The notes below the pieces were generated by a model, which did no database searches, was not told the DNA's origin, and worked only from the letters and a program-made list of their open reading frames with translations. This document shows, in pieces, positions 25,062-40,917 of a DNA stretch of 64,000 bases. Where the stretch lies: positions 66,701,144-66,765,143 of the forward strand of contig OX578276.1 in the NCBI GenBank assembly GCA_951217055.1. Direction: 5' to 3'. How positions within the stretch are numbered: the first letter of the stretch is position 1; every line of letters begins with the position of its first letter. The translations under genes and the position numbers were made by a program. This DNA is from Gerris lacustris. Its lineage: Eukaryota; Arthropoda; Insecta; Hemiptera; Gerridae.

Positions 25062-25961
25062 TAATTAAATCTCGTTAATCTGTGTAATTTCTCTCTCAAA
25101 AAAACTGTTGATTGTAACGTTATCATTTGATTTTTATCTATTTGTTTTAAAACTGTTGATTTTTATCACAATTGAATTATTATTTTTCTAATATTTTAGT
25201 ATTAGTTAATTTATTTTGGAAATTAGTCGCATAATGAATTCAATTATAATTTGCACACTTATTTAACATATTATTATTATTTTTATTTCTCTATTGAATA
25301 AATATGTAGGCAGTTATAAGTCAAAACTAATATCAAATAATAATCAATAACTATGCTATAAATGGTTATTAATAATTATTATTATTCATGAAATACATAT
25401 TTTTTAAATTGATTTAATATCTTTTAAACATATTGTTAAATATTTATGTAAATCGAAAATTGAATTATTTCTTAGATATTTTCTTCTTTGTTAATAATAA
25501 AATAAATATATAAATCTTTTTTAAAAGTCAGAAATAGGATCGATTAAAGAGGACATAATTAATGATTTAATATATATTTAATTTCAATGCAACCTAGGGT
25601 GTTAATAAGACAGTATCATCAGGGTTACATTAAAGAAAAAATCAAGTACATAGTTATAAATAATAAGTAATAGTATGGGAAATGTTGAGGTGCATTATGT
25701 TAGAGACTGTTGCAATTAGTCTTACATTCAGCACGGACGATGTTCTCTAGGCTTTCCATGATGTAAATTTGACTCGACTGCATTTTGGTCAAACATTTTG
25801 ACCAAACTACATGTTTGCACAAACTTTGAATTCTATATTTTTACTATTTTATAATGCAATAATATGTTTAGTAATGGGACACAAGTCGAAAAGTGAACAA
25901 CAGTAGGAGGGCGAGATTATAAGGGGGCTGCAGTTTTTACGTTACGATATTTCTTCCATTA
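25058..25961. other. Gene-free AT-rich stretch
   Basis: No gene. A short dyad TTTGGTCAAACATTTTGACC is centred near 25795. Confidence 0.4.
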
Positions 25962-26250
25962 GAAGAGACTGGCAGGAAATAAATGCGGGAGTAAATGAAC
26001 ACTTTTATTTTCTAGGGCGAATAGTTATAGATCTTCTTCCCCTACTTCTGGAGAGCGGGCAATTATCCCATGTGAAGAAACCGGCAGGAAAGAAAGATAG
26101 GGAGCAAATGAAAACTTTTATTGTCTAGCAAGAATAATTATAAATCTTCTTCCCCTAAATCTGGAGTGCGGGCATTTTTTCCATTCCAGAAGAAACCGGC
26201 GGGAAAGAAATTATGGGAACTAATTAGAACTGGAGTTATTGTCCATTCCA
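25962..26250. repeat. Minisatellite, about 2.5 copies of a 112-115 bp unit
   Basis: Units begin at 25962, 26074 and 26189 with GAAGA(G/A)AC(T/C)GGC(A/G)GGAAA. They share ATCTTCTTCCCCTA(C/A) and a GGAG(A/T)GCGGGCA segment. Divergence between units is moderate. The 94-codon frame at 26121-26405 overlaps it and is not supported as a gene. Confidence 0.85.
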
Positions 26251-29189
<2,939 letters not shown>

Positions 29190-29708
29190 CTTAGATAATT
29201 ACTTATTTAGTAAGAAAGTTATTATAACCGGTTTTAAATCTTTCTTGGTGACTTCTTTCAGCTTTTGTTTTACCCGCATCAACTTATTGCCAATTAAGAA
29301 TAACAAGCAAGATTTGTTGAATAAAACCACTTTCCAAATGTTGGTTAACTCCGTTGTTTTTTCTTCTAAATGTAATTATATCCCGAAAACGTTGAATAAG
29401 TTTATTTAGGATAGGAGTTTCTCTTTTAAATAAATAAATATTTTTGTCGTATTTTCGAAAAGTAAATTTCTCAAGCAATATAAAGCATTTTAAGTAAGGC
29501 CGGTGGTTCTAACATCAAATCCCATTTTAAAAAACTACTTCTTTAACTAGTACAATAAATAGTTATGTGTACTAAATATATATGTATTGATATTGTTTCA
29601 ATCATATTTTATTTATTAATGTTACAATCAAATTTGGGCTCAAGCAAAGTCAAAAAATTGTCACTAAAAAAGCCATCTTAATAAGAATAGTAGTTAACAG
29701 AAGAGGTA

Positions 29709-30089
29709 ATAGAGAGTTTAAATAAGACGTAAAGTGCAATTAACGTCATACGTCTTTCCGATGTCAAACTTAATGCGCATGCGCACGTATAAAATTGTCG
29801 TACTCTGTAAATACGTAATACTTTAATCTGTCACTGTTGTCGTATCACTTTTTTTTACTTTATTTTTTTACGTTATTTGTGTTTATCTTCTAAAATACGA
29901 GAAATTAAAAACAAAACTGTCAAAAACATAAATATAACCTGATTAGACGTAACTTACCTATATCCATTTCACTACGTTTTCTGTATACGTATTGTTTAAA
30001 ATCAATTATGAAAGCATGCGACATTTTGAAATTACGTCAAAAATTAAAGTATCACGACAATCAAAAGTACGTCTTATTTAAACTCTCTA
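29709..30089. mobile_element. 381-bp MITE with perfect 20-bp TIRs and TA duplication
   Basis: GAGAGTTTAAATAAGACGTA (29711-29730) is the exact reverse complement of 30068-30087, and each end is flanked by TA. Weaker similarity extends further inward (CGTCAT..., AACGTA...). No coding capacity. The TA target sites point to the Tc1/mariner superfamily or a similar one. Confidence 0.9.
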
Positions 30090-32569
30090 ATATTTTTAAT
30101 AACAAAACTGATATCTACGCATTTTCCCATAAATAAAATATTACCTTATATTAAAAAATTATTTTTCAAGTTGCTTATTTTTTTTCTATGTATTATTAAT
30201 TATTTACTTCAATAAAAAGTTATTGTTGAATTTATGATGGCGTTTAATGTGCGCCCGCCGTAAATAAAATAAAATTAAAAATAAAGAGAGAATTCTCGCT
30301 GGTAAATTTGACATTTATTTATTTTTAAAGTCAAAAAAGAGATATATATTATTTTTTGGACAACAAAGTTGTCTTGTATTTTTTGTTGTATATTTAATAA
30401 AAACGAATTCGTATCATATTCCCCCTCCCCCCTTAGCAATTACTGTAGCCTTATGTCCTTTTTACGATATTATCAATGTGGATAAGCTTGGTGTTGTTAC
30501 AGCTTGGGCGGCCTAATAAAAATATATTTGTTATTCATATCTGCAAAATATATTATGTTTTTGATCTAATAAAAAAATAGGAAATACGTATATGGAATAT
30601 TGAATGTACGTTATTTATTGCTTGTTATCAAGATAATTCTAATGTTCCTTGTACAGAATTTAGCTAAATTATAAATTGGACATTTTATTGGGACATACAA
30701 TTTGATTAAGAAAGTTTATAAATATTGTCATGATACTAAAAACATTGTTAAAAATAAAGTGTTTTCATGTGAAAAAAGTATATATTTATACGTACATTCA
30801 AAACAGACGGATATCAAAGTGCCTTTCATAAAAATCAATGTAAAAGTTATCAAACACAGGCCAAAAATGATGTTTCTTACTGTAATACTAAGGAGACTAA
30901 ATTGGTTTGTTTCTAGGGTACAAATTTTGTGTTAGGTTTAGAACTAAACTATAAAATCCTTAAATAAAAAATAAATATACACAAGAATCCTGCATATAAG
31001 ACTAGTAGCTTAGCTACTGTGAAAAATGCTGCCAGCAGTACTTCTTGCCAAGAGTTCTCGTCGAGAAATTTACCGAAGGAATGAAATTAGAGTGTAACTA
31101 ACTCTCAAACTCTCGCTGTCTCGTTTTGGCAAAAGTATACTTTATACATTAGAACTTTAGATTGCTAACATACATGAGCTGCTATAAATGCAGTTAGTGT
31201 GTGGACATTAATGATCTATCAGGTGTGTTTCTAAGATGTATAAGACCGGCTACAGGTTTTTTTCTTAGCAAAACGCTTAGATGTGTACCTACTGAATGAG
31301 CTGTCTTCGACTTTTAAGCAAAGATCAAAGAGGTTAAAGTTTTTAATTTGCTTAGATATATATTAGCATACATCACAGGATTAAGAATTAAATGCTTTTT
31401 CTTAAATTTGGAGCCAATTATCATAAGTTACCTCAGATTTAATTATCCTTCTAGTTTTTTTTGTAAATGTGATAAAATAAAATTTAATTTGATATCCGAT
31501 ACTAAATTGAAATTATTTATAAAATTCGAGTAAATTTTATTTGTGTAAATGATATAAATAATAGGATATATATGTAACAGTTTCATATGATATAGTTATA
31601 TTATAAAAATATTATATTTAACGAAATTTGTATCCTAATAATTGATCAATTTATCATTTAGCTATTGTTTTTCCTTATTTTACTTTCAATAAAATATAAA
31701 ACAGACTATTTTTTAAATTATAAGAAGATAGAACCAACAAGTTTTAGTCACATTGGACTATTTTTAACTAAAAATAAAAACATAAACCTTCTTGCTATAA
31801 TAATTTGTTTTTGAATATAGAGAATCTATTGTATATAAAATTTAAAGCTATTAAGAAAACACATAATTTCAATGTAACTAGACACCTTTTACCAAAATCA
31901 GTCCATAAATGTATGTAAACGTCCAAAAATGCTGTTTTAATTGTTATTTGATTATAACTAATCGTGTAATTAATTATTTAGAAAAGCTCTCATGTCAAAT
32001 TAAATGTATATAATTTAAATAGAAATGTGATATTAGTAATGTAACCCTGTGACAATAGTCGAAAGTCGAATAGTCGAATTAAGTCTATTTATATCTCTGT
32101 GTTTACTCTCATTATTTGTGATACACACGATAAATTACCTATATTTAGATTATAGGTGATCAGTAATGGCTTATTCCAAGATTAAAATGTAAGTACATGC
32201 TCGAGAAAGATTTTAAATATATTATAATAAGGTATACATAAAACTTGTAAAAGGTATCTATTAAGTTAGTTTTGTAAACTTGTTAATACAACTAGCTTAT
32301 TAGAATATTTATCATGCTTTGAGTTAAAACTACTATGCCAAAGAAATGAAATGATTAAATTATTAAGTTAATATAAATTAGCTTTTAGGTATATTATAAA
32401 ACTATCCTTAAACTAACATTTCTTAATTATTGCGGACTGACGTAGCCAAGTCGTCAGTATGATTGCAATTCATTTGAAATCTAGATACAATCACCGATAT
32501 ATCTATTAAATTTAAGGAAATTGTCTTTTCTAGTTTATAATCTCAGGTATTTAATGATATATCTACCTC
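30090..32569. other. Gene-free AT-rich stretch
   Basis: No supportable gene. A GC-richer patch near 31000-31140 shows no recognised motif. Confidence 0.4.
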
Positions 32570-32640
32570 AAAACTCAGAGAGGTGAGACCTATTTCACAC
32601 AGATGATCCCATTGAGTAGATGAGAAAAGTGAGCTCTAAC
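32570..32640 (+). mobile_element. SINE family A internal fragment
   Basis: CAGAGAGGTGAGACCTATTT followed by CACACAGATGATCCCATTGA matches the middle of SINE A (compare the minus-strand copies at 8150-8347 and 11716-11857). The tRNA head is replaced by AT-rich DNA and the 3' end is missing. Confidence 0.7.
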
Positions 32641-32779
32641 CACCTCACAAATATTGTTCAATTTAACGAAATACAAATAATTCTCTTCACATTCTGAACT
32701 AGAGCTATAATATTTAACTATTACTTAACAAAAATAATAAGAAACAAATAAAAACTAAACTTCTTATATTTATGATTTC

Positions 32780-32784
<5 letters not shown>

Positions 32785-32815
<31 letters not shown>

Positions 32816-32836
32816 ATTATTATTTTTTTTTTTTTG
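32785..32836. repeat. Poly-T tracts
   Basis: Two T-rich runs (about 32782-32811 and 32823-32836) directly before SINE B. Confidence 0.9.
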
Positions 32837-32837
32837 G

Positions 32838-33180
32838 AGTGCCTCGGTAGCTCGAAAACAGGACAGCACAGTAGACTCTCCTATCAATTAAGATAATAAA
32901 CAGCATTGTCACAACTTGGCATGGTGACCCCAGATTTTAGTTCAATTCCCTGCCCCCCCCCCCCCCCCCCCTCCCTGCTTTGTTTTCACCCATCATCGCT
33001 AAAAAATTTATAGCTGCTTATGTGAAGCGGTGACTAACTATTAGTGTATTCCAATTGTGAGGTCTATAAAGATGATGACACACTAACCCCGTGCCATTGA
33101 TTAGATATTATATTGTTGTGCAAGCCCTTTGGCAGCCCCGAGGTGGCGGGCAGTTGTGCCGTAGAGTTAGTTAGTTTTTT
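32838..33180 (+). mobile_element. tRNA-related SINE, family B
   Basis: The plus-strand copy starts AGTGCCTCGGTAGCTCGAAA and carries the B-box-like AGTTCAATTCCC. It includes a poly-C expansion (about 32952-32971), the GAAGCGGTGACTAACTATTA segment (GTGAAGTGGC in the sister copies), AAGCCCTTTGGCAG, and a GTTAGTTAGTTTTTTT tail. It aligns along its length with 15485-15785 and 56835-57150 read on the minus strand. Confidence 0.75.
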
Positions 33181-33184
33181 TTCA

Positions 33185-34665
33185 TACTTGCATATTTTGT
33201 CTTTACTTTAATTATATAACATTTTGTAAAAATAACCGGTTACATAACTAATATCACTTTTGAAATGTAATATTAATATAATATATCTATATCTAACTTG
33301 TTGGTTCTTTATAGAGGGTTGTAACAGATAATTATTTTTTAATTCCGCCTCAAATTACAAATCTAATCCTTTAAACATCTTTCTTCAAAATAAACAAATG
33401 TTTTAATAAGAAAAACAAATATTATAATTCTAGAACAAATAAATTTAAAACATAAATTTCCCTTAACCCCAATCTCTTACATTTCCCTAAAAAAAAATGC
33501 AATTGTAAAAATCAAATATAATAAAACAATTTTATTTTATGTCTTTAATCGTCTTTTATACACTAAAGGCAGAGAGCGTAAAATAAAAGCTAATAGTAAT
33601 ATTGGTTTTATAAAAATAACTGACAATTTTTAAGTTGATTGTTCAACAATTTATGATTATAGTGTAATTTTACTGCAATGTGATCTTGTTTATGTAAAAA
33701 TCCAAGCATTTTTGTAATTCCTTCCAATTTTTGTCCAAAATCAAATATAATAAATAATATAACTTTTACAAAAAAAAGGAAAATATAATTTAAAAAAATT
33801 GTAATTTTAACTAAGTGTGAATTATTAAATTAAAAAAAAATTAATGAATGAAAATGTAATTCTATTTTATTATTTTATTTTAACATGTATTTATTAAATT
33901 TATAGGTAGATGAACTAAAAGATTTTATGTTTTAACATATGAATGCTATGTTTTTTAATTTAACATATTTATGTGCCCAATTTGCCTTTTATTAAAAACA
34001 CTTTTTTATAATGTCAAATCTATTTTTAAAATTTTTATTTTATAACTTCTTTTAACTTTTACCTAAATTTATAAAAAAATGCTATGTGTTTTTGGCTCTT
34101 ATATTACAATTCTGTTAAAACACATTATTGTGTCTTATTTTTATTTTATTCCTAAAAACATTCCAGGTATAAATGACTGTGCAATCAGCTTAGCTTGGGA
34201 ATTACTTTTGTATTTATTTACTTGAATTACTTTTCATATTTTCTTTAATACTTGATTATTTTGTAAACATGTCAGTTTGATTGATTAATACGCTGTGTGT
34301 GTTAGCAAGCCTTTTTAGAAGGACAGCCCACATGATTACTTTACATGACTATTTTGTAAATAAAGTGTTTTCTCTCTCTCTCTCTAAATTGTTCATGTTA
34401 AATACTAGTTTTGGATTTTAAACTTACTTCATAACCGTGTCAATAGGGCTTTTTAGGTTTGCTCTTAATTTATCACAGCACATTTCTATTTGTGAAAAAT
34501 TTACTGATCTTAAGCAGAGTAATATTGCATGGATAATAAAGTATGTTTTCGCAATACTAACTTAATCATGGTAAAATCATAATTTGAGGCTCGACAGCGT
34601 GTAGGTCTCAGGCCAACTAACTTTCTCTATACTCGATATTTTGAGTATGCATAAATTTAGCAATT
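33185..34665. other. Gene-free AT-rich stretch
   Basis: No gene. A (TC)n run lies at 34370-34386. Confidence 0.45.
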
Positions 34666-34667
34666 TA

Positions 34668-34735
34668 CAGTACCCAGTGGTTGAAATTCATCTGGGACTA
34701 TCTGCTGTTACCTTCGCTAAGCTCGGAAGTAAAAT
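34668..34735 (+). repeat. Repeat family C, internally deleted copy
   Basis: It contains the family C interior segment (AATTCATCTGGGACTATCTG) joined directly to the family C 3' end (GTTACCTTCGCTAAGCTCGG). In the full copies these lie about 350 bp apart. The junction falls in GTTAC(T/C)TTCG, which occurs at both places in full-length copies. Confidence 0.75.
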
Positions 34736-35080
34736 ATATCTCGCAAACGATTCCGATTTTGATTAATTAACAAATTATATATTGTAGTTAATTTAATAAA
34801 GTTTTATGGGACTTGAATTCAGTATCACTATGTACATAAGAAAGTTTTGTTCGAGTTAGTCCAAACAATGTTTTGGAAACTAAACGTAGCAGAATTAAAT
34901 TAAACCATTACAGAAAATAATCAAGCATACCCTAATAAAAGGAGTTGAATTACCTGTTATTGTGAAGAACGGAATTGTTCGACAAATAAGCTAAAACTAA
35001 ATGGTCTAGGTATTAACTTAGGTAGAATAGAACTTTGAGATATTTTCTCATGAATATATTTGTTTTAGAATAACTAATAA

Positions 35081-35316
35081 GTACTTCTTTAGATTGTTAC
35101 TCCCCTATGTTGTTTTATAATATACAATTGACTTTGACTAAATAACTATTAAGACAAAGGGATGTTTAGTCCAATGTACTTTCGGACAAAGGAATATTAT
35201 ACTTTTATTTTTATAAGGGGAGTAACAGTCTAAAGAAGAACATTCCGTACACCTTCTTTAGATTGTTACTCCCCTCTGTTTTTTTTATTAGGGGAGTAAC
35301 AATCTAAAGAAGTGCC
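35081..35316. mobile_element. MITE family F, 236-bp stand-alone unit
   Basis: The ends (ACTTCTTTAGATTGTTACTCCCCTA and its reverse complement) pair over about 27 bp. A second, internal inverted pair of the same motif lies at about 35214-35277. It matches the right arm of the 975-bp element at 20077-21051, which shows that the unit can exist alone. Confidence 0.85.
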
Positions 35317-36305
35317 AATTAATAAGCACTCTAATAATTTTATATAGGGAAAAATAAATCAGTAACTGTCCAGTTATCATATGTGGTGAACTTGAGATAG
35401 TATAGCTAAATTATACGGGTACAGGGGCTCAGGATTGGCTATTTTGAGTAATAGTTTTATTTTTTACACGCCAAAAAGGGGTAGTCAGTGGACTACTTCC
35501 TTTTACATGTCGAACAAGTCATACAAACTATATTAACAGTAACACTTATAGCATGTTCATAATTGTAGTTGTGTTAAACAATAAAGAGAGAAAAAAAATT
35601 GAGTAATAGTATTAGTATTGTCAATTTTTTAGTAGTAAAAAATATTAGCCTAATGGATTACTAAGTTAGAAACGATTAAATATTTTTCGTTCTTATGCAG
35701 GCTAAATGAAGAAAATTATATCCTCGGAGAAAGTAGTTTAATTAGAATTTAGACTTTTTTTTCCCCTTAAGCACGGCTGTTTTTCTTTATGTGGTTCTTT
35801 CGTGCTTATGGGAAATAAATAGGCACCGATAAGAATCTTGTATAGTGCAGCTCGCAGTCTTGTCCAACAGTTATTTTCAAAAACAACTTCAACGTAATAA
35901 GTAAAAATTAATTTAATATCGTGATCGTATAGTAAAAGAATTTGCCTTAATGAAATTGGTTTTTTTCTTCTATTAACTGGGATCTCATTCTGCTAAGGAT
36001 ACATGTATAAAATGACCTACTTATTTGCTCATATCTAGAGTAATAATATTATCATACAAAAATGATAAAAGTTTTTTGGGACAACAAAGTCCTATTTTTA
36101 TTTTTATGTTTATGAATTTAATAAAGTTTTGCCTGGAATGCTTGACTATTTTTGTTCAATGAGAATATTATTGATACTGTTTTACCCTTGTGAAATGTAA
36201 TATGGTTGCATAAAGCTTTATCCTAACTTTATGTTTATGCGACTAAAGAGTAAATGGTGAGTAGCAGGGAACCTTTAATTTAAACCTTTTATTTTTGTAA
36301 TACAA
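35317..36305. other. Gene-free stretch
   Basis: No supportable gene. Confidence 0.4.
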
Positions 36306-36350
36306 AACCCCCGTCCTGTAATGACCTAAGCTGTTGAACGGGACTAAAAC
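36306..36350 (+). mobile_element. SINE family A 3'-end fragment
   Basis: ACCCCCGTCCTGTAATGACC and then CGGGACTAAAACC match the 3' end of SINE A. It is followed by an A/C-rich tail. Confidence 0.75.
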
Positions 36351-36968
36351 CAACAAAACAAAACTAATAAATTTATAAATAAATATATTTATATAAATAT
36401 ATATCATGTGGAGTAAAATGCTTAGATGAGGATTTCATCTCTACATCGTACTAGAAAAGAGTATAAGGATGTGTAATAAAATAAAAGAGAGTAAAAAACA
36501 CCTTGAAAAGTAAATGTGGTCTCCTTATAAAACAATATATTGCAGAGAATGTAATTCTTGGCTACAGCAATTCAGATTAAGTGATTCTAAATCCACTTAC
36601 TGAGATAACAGTCCAGATTTATAGTAAGGTATCATAGATGTACGTTCTTTTGACCTAATCTCAAGAAACCATTCTTTTTATTATATGAAGTGAAATACTA
36701 ATAACTTGCACACGCACACAAAAACACTTTGAATGTGAGATAATACTTAAACCTGTTTAACGACAAGGTACTTACAAACTTGAAATAACAAGTTTGACAG
36801 TTAATTTATATTTTTAGAACTCTATAGTATGTATTCTACTCGTATTTAGAAGAAATCAGTAGCAACAGTTGTACGTTGATAATGATTTAGCATTTCCGAC
36901 CAGGGTGTTAACATCTTTCTCTATTTTCTATTCATCAGTAAGCAGTTACTTGCTATTTATATGTAAGC

Positions 36969-36972
<4 letters not shown>

Positions 36973-37038
<66 letters not shown>
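36973..37038. repeat. (TA)n microsatellite
   Basis: About 33 uninterrupted AT dinucleotides. Confidence 0.95.
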
Positions 37039-37044
<6 letters not shown>

Positions 37045-37339
37045 GCTACTTTTAAGGACTGAATTCCTGTTCTATACAATTTACCTGATTGTAAGCTATC
37101 TAAGTGTATTTTTGCTTTATTTTGATTTTTATCTTCTCTCTTAAATCTCAGCTGCGGATTTGAGCCATGTTTTAGTTCAACTTTTATTATTTTTACCTAA
37201 ATGACATTTTTAAAAAAACACCTATGTAAAAATGTTTTTATTATAAATCCTTTAAAAATAATTATAATAATAATTATATGCATAATTATAATTATCATAA
37301 TAACCCTTAAATTTGATAGAATTTTTTAATATTGATATA

Positions 37340-37380
37340 AAATTTTTGCTTCCGAGCTTACCGAAGGTAACGGAAGCTAT
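37340..37380 (-). repeat. Repeat family C, 3' hairpin end only
   Basis: GCTTCCGAGCTTACCGAAGG then TAACGGAAGC is the reverse complement of the terminal hairpin of family C. Only the last 40 or so bases are present. Confidence 0.75.
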
Positions 37381-38226
<846 letters not shown>

Positions 38227-38293
38227 AAAAAGTAGATTCTCTTATATTATTCTGTTATATTTTGGTAAATAATTACATGCATTAAACACCTAA

Positions 38294-38689
38294 TAATAGT
38301 TATTTATGCTCCTAGGGAGTAAAGTAAGCCATTATTCCATGAGCGAAAAAGTTGGTTCTTGAGGCGAAGCCGAAGGAACCATGGTCGTTAAATCCTGAGG
38401 CGAAGCCGAGGGAATTAGACTTTTTAATTCCCGAGGCGCAGCTGAGGGAATAACTCTAATTAGCTCCCAATTATTAATTATAGCGAGGGGAATAATGGCA
38501 CTTTACTCACGAGGTACATACAATATTTTATCTCCAGTAGGAAGAAAATACACATTTTCTCAAATAGAAGGTTATTTAGATGCAGGTTATAAACAAAGAT
38601 AAACATGGTCGAAAAAGCAAGTGTCGCCAACCTGATTTCAACAACTTTATTACACAGCCATACATTTTCTACTATTTATAAAATAATTT
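38294..38689 (+). repeat. Repeat family D with GC-rich hairpin iterons
   Basis: It begins AATAGTTATTTATGCTCCTA and carries three spaced versions of GAGGCG(A/C)AGC(C/T)GA(A/G)GGAA (about 38360-38455), each able to form a short hairpin. A conserved segment follows that reads MALYSRGTYNILSPVGRKYT in one frame on the plus strand. Larger copies form the inverted pair at 56140-58885. The copy ends abruptly at about 38689 within ATAAAATAATT. Confidence 0.85.
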
Positions 38690-38794
38690 CGAAGCAGAGT
38701 TTGGTATGAGAGTTGGAAAGAGTTTATGAGTACCGAGAAAAGTGCATGAAATGTTCCTTTAGGGTCAAAATCAAGTACGAGTTCTCGTCCAACG

Positions 38795-39010
38795 TTACCA
38801 CCTTGCAGCATAAGACCATTCAGTGGAAACCTAATCGAGTGGGTACCCTTTTGGAGTTCGTTCAAGCGGATTTATCTTGACAAGTCAATTACGAACGAAG
38901 GTAAATTCGCATACCTCATGCAATCTTTAGTACCTGAATCTAAAGATTTTAGGGCCAGGGAAAACTATCCGATGACGTCAGAGAATTACCAGAAGGCTAG
39001 AACACCTAAA
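38795..39010 (+). pseudogene. BEL/Pao Gag (DUF1759-type) fragment
   Basis: A plus-strand frame without a Met start reads RPFSGNLIEWVPFWSSFKRI, then YLDKSITNEGKFAYLMQSLV and ENYPMTSENYQKAR. This matches the conserved DUF1759 Gag region of BEL/Pao elements: 'L-P-x-F-x-G-N-x-x-x-W-x-x-F-W', 'K-F-x-Y-L' and 'Y-P-x-T-x-E-N-Y-x-K-A' blocks in the usual order. The frame is open over about 70 codons, so decay is limited, but no pol follows. It abuts an LTR-like end at 39044. Confidence 0.85.
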
Positions 39011-39043
39011 CCGTTAATATCAATTTTTTTTGTTTGAAGCTAG

Positions 39044-39380
39044 TGTAGCGTTCTAACAGTTTTACACTTAAGGTTAAGAGTAAGTAAGATTGCTGATCAA
39101 TCGAACTCAACTTTTTATATCAAGACAAAACACTTCAACAAATAACTCTGTCACATCTCTCATTCCTCCCTTCTCTTTAAGTTTCAAGCTTTGTATGGTT
39201 TCAATCTGTTGATATGCACGAAGGTTTTGCGGCGTGCATTCTGAGATATTCTCGGAGATATCCTTACTCCAGGCCGCGACGTAGATGCTAAGTTCTGACG
39301 TCTTCTACCTGGACTCGATGAGAAGCGAAGATGTGTGATTTAAGTTAATATAGGTAAAAGCTGAGGGCCCTGAAATGAAA
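39044..39380 (-). mobile_element. LTR-like sequence of a BEL/Pao-type element, copy 1
   Basis: TGTAGCGTTCTAACAGTTTT starts here and recurs at 39979, with similarity for about 60 bp before the two diverge. Read on the minus strand both end in ...CGCTACA, as an LTR 3' end would. The length is uncertain because the far end cannot be matched. Confidence 0.45.
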
Positions 39381-39446
39381 TTAATTAATGAAATTTAATG
39401 ATGCATGTTAGTTGGAGGTTGGAGACATGTGCACGTGTCCGAAGAG

Positions 39447-39490
39447 CTTCTATCAAGTGAAGCGCTAGTAGCCGCTTCACTTGGTAGAAG
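39447..39490. repeat. 18-bp stem hairpin
   Basis: CTTCTATCAAGTGAAGCG (39447-39464) pairs with CGCTTCACTTGGTAGAAG (39473-39490) with one mismatch and an 8-base loop. A GAGTTCGAAT B-box-like string follows at about 39496, but no complete tRNA is seen. Confidence 0.8.
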
Positions 39491-39819
39491 GTCCTGAGTT
39501 CGAATGTGCGGATTCTACTAATGCGTATGATACGTAAAAACATATGCTCTCGACGTAAATACGTCTGGGGGAAGATATCTGTATTCCAGCGCAAGCAAGA
39601 AGAGTGATGCCCTTTCTGAACGTAATGACGAAAACGAAAGAGGTTGCATCGTGGTTATCCCGGTAAACAATCTTCTTACGTTATTTATAAACAAATATCA
39701 AGTTAAACGTAATTTTAGTGTAGAAAGTGTTGCGTCGGTTTGAAGATATCGTATACTAAATAGTGCCATTGTTAAAAAAAATGAATACCGTATACTTAAT
39801 AAAGTAAAAAATATAATTA

Positions 39820-39970
39820 ACAAATGTTGGTCTCCAACACTGGCTTCTTAAGCGTTTCTATTAATCCTAACGATTCACTAGCTTCAAAAGACTTTCTTTT
39901 CTTCATCACCAGAACTTGAATTTTGCTTAACTTTTTCTTTCACTGACATTATTTTGTTTCACTTTACCAC
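39820..39970 (-). pseudogene. Probable BEL/Pao Gag N-terminus
   Basis: On the minus strand, 15 or so bases after the LTR-like end at 39979, a Met codon opens MSVKEKVKQNSSSGDEEKKV. After a one-base shift it continues FEASESLGLIETLKKPVLET. The interval carries TGGTGTGTGG, which would suit a primer binding site (TGG complementary to a tRNA CCA end). The assignment comes from position next to the LTR and from the nearby Pao Gag core, not from a motif. Confidence 0.4.
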
Positions 39971-39978
39971 ACACCAAT

Positions 39979-40060
39979 GTAGCGTTCTAACAGTTTTAGA
40001 CTTAAGTTTTAGAGGAATTAAGACTGCTGATTAACATTTAAAGCGATAAACCGAAGTCAA
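39979..40060 (-). mobile_element. LTR-like sequence of a BEL/Pao-type element, copy 2
   Basis: It matches the first 60 bp or so of the sequence at 39044 (TGTAGCGTTCTAACAG and TTAAGA(C/T)TGCTGAT). It is followed on the minus strand by the possible primer binding site and Gag start, so it would be the 5' LTR of a minus-strand, internally deleted element. The outer boundary is not defined. Confidence 0.45.
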
Positions 40061-40809
40061 ACTAGCGAATGAAATACTTTGGATGAAGTTACTATAATTA
40101 TATACGAGTACTTTAGGTTAAGTGAAAGCAATTTAACGTCGAGCAGGTTTCTATTTGAAGTTAATTAGACATAATAATGGTAATAGTATATAATTATTTA
40201 CTCTCTTAAGTATAATCAATACTTCATATTCCTCTTTCCAGAAATGCATTAAATTTGAGAAGTATTTATGATTAGAATAGTAATTTAATCTAGAAGATAA
40301 GAAAAAAGTTAAAATTAGGTATCATTAATGTGAGATACCAATCAGAGTTCTTCGATGTTGTCATTACCTAAAACTGAGTACCGACTCTATTACCCTTATT
40401 TTACATAAGCATGTATCATTATTCATCACGCCCACATACAAACTAATGTTAGTACCTACGACCTACATACTCAGAGAAACGACAATACTTTTTAAATTCT
40501 TGTTTAAGGCAAAAAGATAGAGAGTTAAGCATTCCAGTTAATTGATCGTTGCGCCTAAGTATGAGCTCGTTAAAATTAAATGCTCTCAAGATGTTTTCTG
40601 ATAAAAGGGTTATAATAGTTACAAAATTATTAACTTTCTTTTGAGGGAAAAAACCACTGACTAGGGAAACCCATTTTGATTAAGTCATTAAAAAGATAAT
40701 TTATACTCGTTAACTGTCATATTTTATTGTTTTAATTTAACAGATTTCTTCACAAAACAAAATAAAATAAAGTGTTATTTTATCTCTTAGGCTAATATGC
40801 TAAAACAAT
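40061..40809. other. Gene-free stretch
   Basis: No supportable gene. It may include the rest of the LTR-like sequence. Confidence 0.4.
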
Positions 40810-40917
40810 TTCAAGTATTGCCTCCGAGCTTACCGAAGGTACGCTTAGGAAGCTACGTGATAGTTCTGAAGAACGAAAAATTTTTAGGTCTCCGATTTCA
40901 AAAATTCCAAGACAGAA

